Positions 43,466 through 55,870 of a DNA stretch of 64,000 nt are shown one piece after another. Origin of the DNA: Hydrangea macrophylla (taxonomy: Eukaryota; Streptophyta; Magnoliopsida; Cornales; Hydrangeaceae); the NCBI GenBank assembly GCA_033977485.1, contig CM066988.1, positions 33,104,001 to 33,168,000 of the forward strand, read 5' to 3'. Positions within the stretch are counted from its first letter, which is position 1. Every line of letters starts with the position of its first letter. The notes under the pieces are model-generated. The model saw only the letters and a list, made by a program, of their open reading frames with translations, made no database searches and was not told where the DNA came from. A program made the position numbers and the translations under genes.

Positions 43466-46374
43466 TGTAGCACTTGCAATTTCTAGGAATTTCATAGCCT
43501 TAATCCTGATTAATAACGACACCTCAGGAAAAGCTTAGCTATAGTAATCTCGACAGGATAATCTTAGTTACAATCACATCCTTGGGACTATCTTCCCAAC
43601 GACTATGTCTATATTTTAATAATATTATAATCATAGTGGTCGCAACCCCGACTTTTAATTCTAGTTTAGAATTCATAGACAGACTCTTGTACTTCAACCC
43701 GTACACAGCCATGTACATGTACATATTTTCAGTCTCGCTCCCACTTTGTAGCATTGCACGTAAAACGAGATATGGGACCCACCATAGCCACGTGGCAGCC
43801 ATGCATACCCACCTCACCACTTGGCAGGCATGCATGACCACCCTATACATGTGCCGCACATGGTAGAGCTCCCATGACACTTGTCACTAGCCTTGCCCCT
43901 TCCACATACATATACCACATGCACACAAGTTTACACACACATATTCTGCATCGCACACACACTCACAGAAAATGTAGAAGGAGAGAGAGACCTGAGAGAG
44001 TAGAGATTAAATGCCACCATACCTCCCACTCTCGGAGTATACCCAAACACATCCCATACATTGTTCACACCCTCTCTATACCATCTCTGCCTCATCCCCT
44101 TCAACACACACACACGGTGGAGGCTAGAGAGAGAAGAAGACACAGAGGAGAGAGAAGAAAAGAGATCGGAGGAGTTTGAAGAAAACTCGAGGCAACTTGA
44201 GGTAAAACCCACAAATCCACTCTCATTTTTGTGTCCCTGCATGACATTAGAAAACCCTATGGCCACATGCACGCAACGAAACAGAGCCTTGAGCTCTCTG
44301 CAACTTCCGACCACCATTAAAGCTCTACCTTTGGAGCTTTTTATTGGGATCAATTTTGAATGGCCTTGCAGGCCATTATTCCTTTTTCGGCCAAAAAGAA
44401 TAATGGATTGGCAGGAGGTCTAAACAAATAAACCGATCTCCCATATCCTAGTATGTTATAGAGGGTCCCTAACCTGTCATAATGTCGTTGGTCTCATGTA
44501 TTTTGGGTTAGAGATGAGCGAGATATGAAGGTTTGAAGTTTTTTCAGCGAGCCGCGATTTTTCGGCGTTGCCACTTCACCAGAGAAGATGATTTAGTTTT
44601 CGGGATATAAAAGGCAGGTCCAGGTCGGGCAAGGGTAGGTTTAGATTGTGAGAGGAAGTGGGTCAGGGTTTGGGTAAGGGCCGGGTTTTATAAAACCCGT
44701 GGGTACTTTAAGTAGGACAGCGTCATTTTGATGCCGGATCCTATTCAGGTCGAGTTTGGGTAGTTGGGGCGGGCCATGTTGGGTTCGGATGTGGGTTAGG
44801 ATTCGGTTCGGGTCTAGGTTCTGGGGTTGGGTTATAGTGTACCTGTATGTGGGTAGTTGGTTTAAGTCAGGTCGGGGCTTGTTTGATCCAATGGGCCAAC
44901 CTGTTTGGGTTTCTTTGTGTATGTAAATGGGTTATCCGTTTATAATGAGTCGGTTCGGTTTGACCCATAGGGTCATATTATTATTATTATAATTATTAAT
45001 ATTATTCTTATTATTAATTAGTTATTATGGTTTTAATTGTCATAATTAGTTTTGTATATATTATTAGCTCTTTCAAGTGAAAAAATATTACTAAAAAATA
45101 TTTCTTATGTTTTGGAATTATTATATTGTATATAATATATATTTATTATTTATATTATAATTATAAATCATAAATAAAGGGTTTTAAGTTCTATTTAGTT
45201 AGAAATTAAATACCTTTGAGTATTTATTAATTCTGGAAAATTAGGGGAATGTCCCCAATGCCATTTTATGACATCCCAAGATTTATAAAGCTATAATGCT
45301 ATATCTTAGTATTTTTAATAATTAGTGAAGGAGATAGTTTAAGAGTATATTAATTATTAAAAATACCAAACGAGCTTCGAAAATTATTAGATACATACAT
45401 GTGATGTATTTTAGGTATAGTATTTAATGAAAATACTTCTATGGTCTGGTTCTCATCTGTGGTCATACTTACGTATTTAAGGACCAATATAGTGATATTT
45501 TTATATAATGAATTATCTTCGATAATTCATCATAAATAATCTACGACTCCGAAAATTACGCGGTCAGTTCCCAGAGTCTTAAAATAATGTCTAGAACGTT
45601 CTGTCTATGTTTGGTAATCAATTGATGAGGTCAAAAATACAACTTTTCTCTAGGGCCCACATTAGTGTAGCAAGCGCCTTTTACCACATAAGACACGTCA
45701 GACTCTGATTTGAGTCTAGTCAATGGGGTTGGACTTAGAATGAAATGTAGCTCACTACCTTGAGGTCTATACCCTCATTTGGTAAATTTACCATAATTTC
45801 CTCACTTCGGGAATTCACATTTAATGATTGCTCTATCACATGCTTTGTAGGGCATCTTGTTTCGATCATCAATTGAGGACGCGTAAGACTTACGATATCA
45901 AGGTGAGCATTTATAATCTCACTCCAAATATGCATAGGGACTGCTAGACTGATTTATATATGATATGTATATATATGGTATTCATTGTTTTATTCCCATG
46001 ATATATTACTATGAATAGTAATAAAGCTCTATTGCCATGATTAGCTGTAGTTGAATTGTAACACCATGTATATGAGCATCTCAAGGGTTTTATCTATGTG
46101 TTTTGTTGGTAGCAATCCATGCTGAGAGATTTAGTAAGGCAAAAATGAATAAAGAATGTTAATACATGCCATGACTGGTAACGTTAATGAGTAAAAGGTT
46201 ATGATCACGAGCATTTATGACATGGTGTCATCATGCATTCCATAGACTGGATACTATGGACAGAGATGGATAGTGTAAGACCCGTAGAGGCAACCGGATC
46301 TGTAGTGATCAACAACTGACGAGCTGGGATTTTCTTATTATTGGGCTTTATTTGTCCCGACAGTGATGAATGTG

Positions 46375-46594
46375 GAAGTCTTCGGACTTGGCGGGATACG
46401 CTAGAAGTCTTCGTACTTGGCGGGATACACTAGAAGTCTTCGAACTTGGCTGGATAAGCTAGAAGTCTTCGGACTTAGCGGAATACACTAGAAGTCTTCG
46501 GACTTGGCTGGATAAGCTAGAAGTCTTCGAACTTGGCAGGATATGCTAGAAGTCTTCGGACTTGGCTGGATATGCTAGAAGTCTTTGGACTTGA
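46375..46594 (+). repeat. 29-bp tandem array, eight copies, UUCG-hairpin units
   Basis: GAAGTCT starts at 46375, 46404, 46433, 46462, 46491, 46520, 46549 and 46578, exactly 29 bases apart. Each unit has AAGTC-TTCG-GACTT or a one-base variant, able to fold as a 5-bp stem with a UUCG tetraloop. Copies 1, 4, 5 and 7 are perfect. Confidence 0.92.
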
Positions 46595-47173
46595 GTTTAA
46601 CACTTTGATTATTCGTGAATAACTCATAGTTGTGTATCATTTTGATTCTTTGTGACAAAATGGATACGATCTTTGTGACAAAATAAAGGTTGTTGTTATG
46701 CCTGAATGAAGCAGAAATGTTGTTTGGGACGAGGTATTATTATTCAAATTTCTTATCTTAATCTGAAGTATGTTTAGATGAGATGTTATTGTTCAAATTT
46801 CTTATTATATTTTTGAGATGATGAGAAGATTGTAAAGTTGCAGACTTAGCGTCCTGATGGGAGATATAATGCATTGAACACGCATTGGCATGCATGAGTA
46901 CGATAAAAAGATAAGACAAGTGTTAATCTGTTAATGAGAACGCTAAGAGATGATGATGAGTTGTTAAGTATAATACATTGCATGAGATCACATGTCTAGT
47001 TATGTTAAATTTGATGTATATAAATGATCCGTTTATTGAGTTGTTATTACCTCTGTTATGCCCATGGAAGTTACGTCTTTTGATAAGAGACTGTGCACAT
47101 CTTAAGATGCTGAACATTAACGCATGGGTGAGTGGTTATTATGTATATTGGTGTTATGTTACGAATACTCACT

Positions 47174-47224
47174 TAGCTTGTATCTAAGCTGATGGTATTA
47201 CGCTCTGGACAATCCAACGTCCAG
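47174..47224 (+). other. Two-hairpin element in LTR F2
   Basis: Hairpin I: AGCTT (47175-47179), 6-base loop, AAGCT (47186-47190), extendable by a T-G pair. Hairpin II: CTGGAC (47205-47210), 8-base loop, GTCCAG (47219-47224), six perfect pairs. Confidence 0.7.
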
Positions 47225-47617
47225 ATGTTTTGCAGGTATAGTAGATAAGCTCAAGGATGAGCTGCTACAGAGTAAAGGAAGAGTAATGCCAGGCAAAAAA
47301 CTAGAGATATCTAGTGAGCAGTTATAATAATTATGTTTGTAATTCTTGTAATCCTTATGTAAATTATCTTAGACAAGTTAAGGCTAGAAGGCCAGGCAGT
47401 TATGATATCTCTTTTATGACTTATTATTAAGATAAGTTTTAGTTTAGTTTATTTTATGCTGTGATTATGTTTACGATTAGCATTTCCCTAAAGTAGAATG
47501 CTTGTGCGGAGCTAGAAGGATAAATCGGTATTTTCAACTATCACGTATCCACGGGTCCGAAATTAGAAAATTCAAAATTTTTCCCTATTTTGGTACGCCG
47601 GGGCGTGACAGGATTTT

Positions 47618-47630
47618 TGGTATTAGAGCC
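47618..47630 (+). promoter_or_regulatory. Primer-binding site of element F2
   Basis: TGGTATTAGAGCC, one mismatch to the initiator Met-tRNA type site, seven bases after the LTR end as in element G. Confidence 0.85.
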
Positions 47631-47929
47631 TAGGATTAGGCATTTAATGTTTGTCCTATATACTCTACGTTATAAACCACTAGATCTTTCCCTACCTATA
47701 CAAATACTAACTTTATGATAGTTTATATTGGACAGGTTAGCATGGGACCCTTTTGTGTCTGAGATGGATTTGGAGGACATTGAAGATACCCAGATCGCAT
47801 AGAGCCCGCAGACCCCAGTGTTTTACCATCAGAGGATTTGAAAGAGTGCCCAGTAGCATTTGGAGGGCAATATGTGGCATGACATACATGTATTAGGGAT
47901 CGAGGATCCAGAGACCCTGCAGAGGGAGT

Positions 47930-48617
47930 ACACTACTCAGAGAGCACCCTTAGACTTGTCCACAAGGAGGCAGCCTGGATGACTCAAGATAGCCATAACT
48001 TCCGAGTCATGACTTTTCAAGTTAAGTTGAAACCCCCACCAGTGCCCGTAGGATCACCTCTTGCTATTCCATCATCAGTACAAAAGGAGCCCATAGTTGA
48101 TGCACCCATAGCCACAAAGCCTGTTATGGGGACCAATAGTGAGGATGAGTTTGATGATGACGAGTCAGACAACGATTGGCCAGAGATAGTCATGGAAAAG
48201 ACTGATGATGAAGAGTTTCTAGTAGAGGACGTTGATCTGGTGGAGAACGCTAATCTCGTAGTAGATGTTGACCCAACTGAGGATGTGGGCGAGGAACCAC
48301 CCGAGGGAGATATAGCTAACGAGGATCCGGTAGAAGCTGATGGCCATGAGGATCTGGTAGAGGCTGATGGCGATGAGGATTTGGTAGCGATTGTTGATGA
48401 GGACAGAGCAATGGAAGCTATAGAGGATGGAGGGCCACATGTTGAGGATGACGATGGTTTAGAGGATGACGATGATGATGAGATGATTGACGAGTTCGAC
48501 CCATACCTGAACTGGGTTCCACCTAAGGAGATTCCAGTCAGGATGATGCTCCACCTTGCGAGTAAGATGTGGAGGACTTTTGGGATAGGATTCCCAGGCT
48601 CTAGAGTTCTATTGTAA
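47930..48617 (+). pseudogene. F2 leader open frame 1, acidic
   Basis: Open from about 47930 to 48617; ATG at 47979. A Pro/Lys-rich N-terminus precedes a strongly acidic Asp/Glu-rich body with an internal 9-residue repeat (VEADGHEDL, VEADGDEDL). No known domain; possibly an upstream leader protein of this family or the low-complexity N-terminal extension of Gag. This is one of the few long open frames in the window. Confidence 0.5.
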
Positions 48618-49199
48618 TAGGGTTAGTAGCCCATCTTTTGTGTATATAGCTGTACCCAGGCCTGTAACATGTAGCAGCAGTAACGTGTATGCCTTTTTAT
48701 GTAAATGTTTTTGGTATTGTTCCCCACTATGTATATTCAGTGTACGTGTTCTCCGATGTAAATGTTTTTGTAACTATGCTGCACTATGCAAATATTTGAA
48801 GTCATCTATGAAGACTTGTGTTATTGGAACTTGATGCTTGTATCAACAATATGTTTAGTGAAAATTCGTTTTTAGCATAATTCATACATTTTCATATATA
48901 TGTAAATGCTTTTTGTAATTAGTTTTATTTATACTAGTAACTCGTTTATGCCTATTTATCTATAGCCTATTAGATTGATTAATAGATCTTCATGTAGGAT
49001 TGAATCCTATAAGATCAACCTTGTCATAGAAATCACAAGTGCAAAATGTAGAGTTAGGATCTGATGTACTTCCAGGGAATTAGACCACAGAAGAGTCAGC
49101 GACAACTCAAAGTTTAGAAAAGATTTTAAATAAGTACCGCTTATCACTATGAATTTTAAGATATTTCTTTGGTTAGTACCGGTACTAAGTTAGTTTTCT
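48618..49199. other. F2 leader spacer
   Basis: AT-rich, no coding frame. 'tgtaaatgttttt' occurs near 48700, 48757 and (variant) 48900. Confidence 0.5.
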
Positions 49200-49745
49200 G
49201 TGTTGGGTAAGATAGCATAGAGCACCAAGTAGAGTATGATGCTGCGGATGGACAGTATAGAGTCACCCTGGAGAGACAGATTTCCTCCCAGGGATTAGCT
49301 CACATTGGTGCCAGTATCAGGCATGGTGTTCGCTAGAGGATAAGAAGATGGACGCGCTGCTTCTCCCATTAGAGACCCCTTCCAGAGATTACATATCACA
49401 GAGTCATAGCACCACGCTTGATGACTATTGAGATAGAGGAGATATCTCATGCTATTTGAGACCTTGCGATCCATGATCAGGATGAACCTCAGGAAGATAT
49501 AGCACATTTTGTTACCCTTGAAGTCACTGGTGATGACTCAAATAATGATCAAAAGGAAGACTCGATAATGGAACCTGAGATGATAGAAGTCCCTGATTGG
49601 CCCCTAGAACCAGCTTGGGATGCATGGATAGATGTTCCTCTAATAGACTTTCCGCCATCCAGTGACTTAGGGGAGGTTACCACAGATTTTGATGTCGAGA
49701 GAGATGGAGATTGGACCCTTAATTGGTTGATCGCATATTACTAGG
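49200..49745 (+). pseudogene. F2 leader open frame 2, acidic, broken
   Basis: A second acidic frame: DLAIHDQDEPQEDIAHFVTLEV, then DDSNNDQKEDSIMEPEMIEV, ending WTLNWLIAYY at 49742. One or more stops (for example near 49459). Similar composition to frame 1; clear homology cannot be shown by eye. Confidence 0.4.
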
Positions 49746-50025
49746 AGTTGTAGTACCACTTTCCTTGATGTAACCCAGACTAGTAAGAACTTGCATTTGT
49801 ACTCCTATGGTAACCTTTCTATGTTATGATTAGTGATGAACTACTTTCTACTTGACCTAAATATATTTATATGAATGCGATAATTTTTTGCTTGCGATAA
49901 TATAGGGTGGACAACGTCTTGGAGGATTCGATGATGAAAAGTACCCTGTGGAAGGTACTAGATTCCACACAATCGAAAGGTCGAACTTCGGGAAGTGACT
50001 TCAAGTTCAGAAAAGCACTTTTCCA
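49746..50025. other. F2 leader spacer before solo LTR
   Basis: Non-coding. Its last 40 bases ('cttcaagttcagaaaagca') resemble 'actcaaagtttagaaaaga' at 49104-49123, so part of the leader may be duplicated. Confidence 0.45.
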
Positions 50026-52740
50026 TGCATAAATCCTGATTTTGTCAAAAAATGACTCTCAGAATTCATATTCACTTAGGATTATATGAACATGAAGTGA
50101 TATGAACATAGTATTCTAGGTATCCAGAGATTCATTTTCAAAGAAATGTTCAAAATCGACGCACATTTAAAAGTAATTTTGGAAAAGAAGTCATTTGATT
50201 TCAAAAAGACGAAGAAAGTTCCAGAGTACTTCTGGACTTCAATTAGACTTCAATTCTCATTTCAAAACCTATTCGAATATTTTTATACTAAAATTCAACT
50301 CGAAAGATTTCAAACGGTACGGAAATAGATAATTTCAAACACCAAAAAGCATTTTTACAAAAATCTGGAAAAGCAGTGAACGTAATTTTTGAAAAGACCT
50401 TAAGGGCAACCAGGGGAACCAGAAAAGCAAATGGCGGGTCCCACTTATGGGGTGGTGCATCCCACCATAACCGGCACCTATAAGTTATGTTCTCCACTAA
50501 AGCTATTGAGTTCCAGACCCTTCTAGAAGCCTCCCACTGCGAGGAAATTGCCTGGACACCGCGTTTGAGCACCAAAATGGTCATTTTAACCCTTTTTTCA
50601 CCCCTAAAATCTCTATTTTATCCCTGAAACTTAAGAGTTAAGTTTTCAAAACTCTCTATATATATCCCTATGAGATCATCTTTGATAGACAAGAGAGTTT
50701 GTAAAAAGGAAATATACAAGGAAGTACACACAAGAGAGAAGTACATACAAGTGGATGTACTTGCAAAATACTTTCAATCTAAGAGAGATTTCTAGAGAGA
50801 TGAAGTGAATTATGAATTGAAAATTTCCATAAAAAACTAGTCTCAAGATAATTAGATTAGAGATTTTGACATCAATTGCCTCCCTTAAACTTCCATGGAT
50901 AAGTGCTTGAAGAACTTGAAGAACACTTGAAGAAGAAGACTCTTCAATTCAATTTTGATAGCATAATTGAGAATCCTCCAAGGGCTAGACATCATAATTC
51001 ATCTCTAATTCCTACTTTTATATATAGATCTATAAGACTTGGATCTAGTTTAGCTTTGTTTTATTTGTTAGAACACTCATCTTCTTCCTCTCTTTTCTTC
51101 ACACACTCACATAGCTATATCCAAGTCTCTTTTGATTTTGTTGATAATACTTAATTAGAGATTGATTTTCACTTTTAATTTTCAATTTTGATTTCATTTT
51201 TAGATTCATGTATACATGTATCTATTTTGAATTCTATGATGGTTTGGATGTATGATCTATGAGAAGGATGATTCCTATGCTCATAACTATCTCTTGATTA
51301 TTGTTATAACCTAGAATTCCTATTGAATTTCATCTCCAATAGGATATTTGTAAGTCCCTTTGATCCATGATCTATAGTTCTTCATAGAACTTAAGGGCTA
51401 AATTGATTGGGAATTATGATCATTACGTTGATCTATAAGTTTGATCTCTCTATTATGTTTTGCATTCCTTTGTCAAACGATACCAAACTTCCAGAATAAT
51501 AGAGTGTTTAAAACAGCTTTTCAGAGCCCTTAATTTCATGACATATCTATGGGACTATTTTTGTCACAAACTAAAATGAAATAGCTTTCTTTTGACACAA
51601 AGTAGAGCTTAACATGATTTTCGTAGAATTAATTATGATTTTTACAAGAACAGTGGACAGTCCTAGTCCACAGTTCCCAAAACTCTTATTTCTCAAATTT
51701 CAAAAATGGCAATGAGGTCCTACTTTTTAGAGAAGTTTCCTAAGACATGTATCTAACTTTTTGTAAAATGGGTTTAACCCAGCTCATATTTAAGACCACT
51801 TTGGATTGGATTCATTAGAGATTGCTGAATCTGGAAATTTGATTGATGACATCTTGTCCTTGTTTATCATGCGTATCATTTGTTTACTCGTATTTTTGTA
51901 ATGCTTGGGTATTGCTAGGTGTCTTAGTGCAGAGAAATGAATGCCGTGGATCCAGACTTCAATTTATGGATTTTCCTCATCTACATGTGGTTTAGTGCCT
52001 ATGTATCATGTACTATCTCTATCCTTTCTCTTAGAATTTTTATAGGTTTACAACTTTGTTTTCAACGACACAATTCCTTTAGGATAGTCCTCATTTAGAA
52101 TTTATGTGGCTATATGTTAGAGACATCTTATCTAGGATTCTTGCATGATTACATTACACGTTTCCTTTCTTTTTGCTTTTGTGACTCCGTTTGAGTCAAC
52201 CCAATGTAAGTCTACTCATTCCCTTTTGCATATCATGACACATTTCCTTTATTTACATCGGTCCCGGCCGGGACTAACCACTATAAGTATAGCTCTCTCT
52301 TATATTGCATGTGCATTCGACTTCTACTTGATTTAATCACTTAACATGATTTTCATTAGATGTTCCTTTTTGACAAGTATATATATTTTCTAGTATGTTT
52401 GAGGACATAACACCAATTATGAATTAAGAACAAGGATATTTGAATCAAAGCCTACCATTCGGTAGGGCGAGGAGGGGGTGCTTTAGTCCTGCTTGGGTTC
52501 CTTTCACTTTCATACCAAGACCCCCGAATCTAGTTTCTGGTAATGAAGGGCGAGTAACCTTATTCAATTTTGGGCGAGTCAAACTTAGGTTTACTAATTC
52601 CCAAAAAAAATTAGGTGGTGACTCTTTGTCTCTAGGATCGTGTGAGGAAGTTCTAGTTTCCCTAAAGTGTGCACCTTGGATCTGTCCCAAGACACTATCG
52701 AGGAAAATTTTAGGACCTCCTTTCCATATTTCATGGTGCA
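50026..52740 (+). mobile_element. Tat-type solo LTR in F2 leader
   Basis: Candidate start TGCATAAATCCTGATTTTG, similar in layout to the E LTR start. A TATA box CTCTATATATAT lies at about 50653-50664. Near the end, 'aaaaaaattaggtggtgactc' parallels the end of the E LTR. No coding or second copy is present. Ends are approximate and I could not find a convincing target duplication. F2 leader resumes near 52745. Confidence 0.55.
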
Positions 52741-52749
52741 CATGGGGCA

Positions 52750-52950
52750 TTGGACATAGCTGTTGGATTGGCTGCGGTAACCGTTGACATTGCTAATCAG
52801 ATGATGATGGCAGAAGAAGTAGAGGATTGGAATATCAGAGTGGTAGTCGGAGATCTTGCCGCACCAGTTAAGGACGTTCCCCTTAAGAGGATGGATATTG
52901 TCTCTGAGGATGAGGCACCACTAGCAAGATCAGACGCTGACGATTTTTAA
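52750..52950 (+). pseudogene. F2 leader open frame 3, acidic
   Basis: A short open frame MDIAVGLAAVTVDIAN to SDADDF with stop at 52948, acidic C-terminal half. It may be the end of an interrupted leader frame. No domain recognised. Confidence 0.4.
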
Positions 52951-53335
52951 GTCAGTATTTGCATAGTTCAGTTTTTGCTAAGTTTTATATCAAGACATGT
53001 TGTCTACATGAGTTTTGGGAGCTTGAGAGATAGCTATTTGACCATAGCTTGGTATATATATTACTAGTAGTAGTAGTATTGCATAGTTGACTTTAGTACT
53101 ATTTTAGCCTATGTCCCATATAGTACACAGTTTGACTAGTGTGTACTATGTGGCACATCTTTTGGCATGTATATGAGCTGTACTTTTGATATATTGATGG
53201 TATGTTTAGATTGTTATTTTCTATTAAGTAGAAGTGTTAGTTATTGTTGCTTCTCTCTCTATCTTGATTTCGTTTCTCCTAAAAGACTTTAATCTTACCG
53301 ATAGGTCTTTTGTAGGTGCACCTCCCTAGCATAAT
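52951..53335. other. F2 leader spacer before gag
   Basis: Non-coding, T-rich, ending 'ttttgtaggtgcacc' just before the gag ATG, a possible splice-acceptor-like context. Confidence 0.45.
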
Positions 53336-54475
53336 ATGGTAGGACCTTTGAAAAATCATCAAGCGCATATTGGAGCATTAATCCCAGAAGGAATGGATCC
53401 ATTTAGAGTTTTTGAATCTTTTATGTAGATGATGGAACGTGTAGGCGATACCTATAACCATGCTACCAATTAATGACCTGTCGAACCCCCAGTTACACCA
53501 TTTCAGCAGAGATAAACTTAAGACAAGCAACTAGCAAATTTCCATGGACTATGTCCTGAGAAGTTTGATGGATTAACAGAATTGTGGAAGACCAAACAGT
53601 GGATAAGAGAAATAGAGTCGATATTTGAAGCATTAGAATGCAGTGAACAGGAGAAGCATCGTCTTGCTAGGTTCCAGCTCACCTATGCCACCGCAGATTG
53701 GTGGGAAGCTGAGCGATCCACTATAGGGATGAACGCTACAAGAGAGATGCCTTGGGAAACATTCGAAGGAAGATTTTTGGAAAAATACTTCCCAGAAGAT
53801 GAGAGGAATCAACAAGAGACGATCTTTCTCAATATGGTTCAAGGAGGATGGACTGTGCGGGAATACGCAACATAGGTCAAGCGTCTACCCCAATTTGCTC
53901 AACATATGATAGACATTCCATAGAAGAAGGTGAAGAGATTTCACCAAGGATTGAGCCCCTATCTCAGACATATGATGGTTAGTGATCTGAATCAATCATT
54001 TGAGGGGTTGTCAAATTTACTGCCACACTAGAAAAAAGATGCTTATCTAGCGTAGTGACCACAAATAAATCAACTTCAGTCGTGAAGAGGTTTTCAACAG
54101 AGGAATTTTTAGAACCAACCACCAAGGAATGCCTAGGGTTGGAAACCTCAGGGAAATTTTTAAGGGAACAAAAGAACCTGGGAGCGAACCAGGAAGACTC
54201 AGCACGGTTATTCTCGACCCTAGCCATATTGCCCGTAGGTACCACAACCTCAGGCATTGCTAATAGGCCCTCTAAATAATAACGAAGGATGTTTTAATTA
54301 CGAAAAGCCAGGGCACATTGTGAAGTTCTGCGCAGACTCCAGAGGTAATCATCGAATGGATGCCACCTGCCAGAATTGCAACAAGTTGGGACATTTGACC
54401 AGAGATTGTCGTGCACCACGAGGAGGATACTATAGGGCACCAATTCGAGGAATCCAAGGAACCCCAAACATATAA
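53336..54475 (+). pseudogene. gag of element F2
   Basis: ATG at 53336, one frame to 54475 with stops (53426, 53471, 53873 and others). The gag core reads FDGLTELWKTKQWIREIESIFEAL, WWEAERSTIG and FEGRFLEKYFPEDERNQQ (53560-53830). Two zinc-knuckle-like CCHC motifs follow: CFNYEKPGHIVKFC (54291-54332) and CQNCNKLGHLTRDC (54367-54408). In the first the second Cys is replaced by Tyr, so it is probably dead. Particle-forming protein of a Tekay-type element. Confidence 0.85.
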
Positions 54476-54990
54476 GGATGAATACTATCATCCCAAGGAA
54501 AGTAGGCTTTAATGCTAATGAGCAGCAACATTTGGAAGGTACGCTTGTAATCTTTTACAATCCAGTTAATGCTTTATTCGATATTGGAGCTGCACATTCA
54601 TTTATTGTAGTTAAGATTGTGGTTAGTTGGGTTTAGAACTATAGACACTTGAGCCAACACTTAATACTATGTCATCATTGGGAATGATTGTTATGCTGGG
54701 TAAAGTGTGTAAAGATTTTCGATTAACCTTGAGAGATGGGAATCTTCTAGCAGACTTAGTAGTTCTGTCGATGTCAAAATTCGACATTATCCTAGAGATG
54801 GATTAGTTGACTACGTATAGTGCCAACTTGGATTGTCCTACCAAGATGATTGTATTTCCTATACTTGGAAGACCAACGATCAGATTTTAATGTCAGCCAA
54901 GAAGTGACATGTTCATCACAAGTTGGTTAGCTATAATCTGGGCTAAATGTACGGAACTCACAATGGATCAGATTCCTATCGTATAAGACT
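54476..54990 (+). pseudogene. Protease of element F2, active site mutated
   Basis: EGTLVIFYNPVNALFDIGAAHSFI (54533-54604). The expected D-S/T-G is D-I-G, so the catalytic triplet is altered. Frame breaks follow; a later block FDIILEMD-like is visible near 54780. Confidence 0.75.
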
Positions 54991-55870
54991 TTCAAGATGT
55001 ATTCCAAGATATTAAAGGACTTCCACCAAAAACCGAAATAGACTTCTGTATGGAACTAGTAGCTGGTACACTACCAATATCTAAGACTCCATATAGGATG
55101 GCACCAACTGAGATGTTGGAACTAAAGAAGCACATTCAGGAACTTGAAGATTTGGAATTCGTTCGTCCAATTATGTCACCTTAGGGAGCACCAGTTTTGT
55201 TTGTAAAGAAGGACGGAACACTTCAACTCTGTATAGATTACTGGGAGTTGAACAAACTTACGATCAGGAATCGATACCCACTACCTCAGATAGATGATCT
55301 ATTTGACCAGTTACAAGGATCAAGGATCTTTTCCAAAATCGATCTGAGATCAAGATATCATCAACTACTAGTTCTACCAGAGGATGTGACGATGACTGTG
55401 TTCAGGACGAGATACGAGCATTATAAATTTCTAGTTATGCTTTTTGGACTGACAAATGCGCTAGCGATATTCATGGACTTAATGAATAGATTATTCAGAC
55501 TATATCAGGATCAATTCATTATACAGTTCATCGATGACATATTGATCTACTGAAAGATGAAGGAAGATCACAAGGAAGACATTAGACACTTTGAGATAGC
55601 AAACTGTATGCAAAGTTAACAAGCACGAATTTTGGCTACAAGAGGTCAGGTTCTTGGGAGATGTTATTTCTTAGGAGGGTATCTCTGTGGACTCATCTAA
55701 GATTGATGTAGTATTAAGCTGCAATAGACCAACCAATACGACAGAAGTTAGAAGTTTTTTTGGACTAGCAGGATATTATCGAAGATTTGTCGAAGGAATT
55801 TCCAAGATTTTTTTGACAAGAAAGGAGATAAAGTATGAATGGACAAACAAGCAAGAGGGTGCATTTTAGG
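54991..55870 (+). pseudogene. Reverse transcriptase of element F2
   Basis: EIDFCMELVAGTLPISKTPYRMAP (55037-55108), a stop replacing Trp in SP-W-GAPV (55181-55183), then [38 protein letters not shown], and active site FIDDILIY at about 55530-55553, followed by a stop. After 55687 come [32 protein letters not shown]. Same broad type as element B. Confidence 0.87.

Larger units (their letters stand above)
43466..47610 (+). repeat. 5' LTR of element F2
   Basis: TGTAGCACTTGC... to ...GGGGCGTGACA. It is the same family as F1 with large blocks in common order. It includes a G-rich region (44620-44960), AT-rich region, the 29-bp array (46375-46594) and the two-hairpin element (47174-47224). Confidence 0.88.

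Noticed and set aside
43874..44423. Plus and minus open frames in LTR F2 rich in His/Thr/Ser
   Set aside because: They come from CA-rich and GA-rich low-complexity sequence (ACACAC, GAGAGA) in the LTR and have no domain.
46375..46594. Regular 29-bp repeats resembling a CRISPR array
   Set aside because: Copies are contiguous with no unique spacers, inside a plant LTR; it is a tandem repeat.
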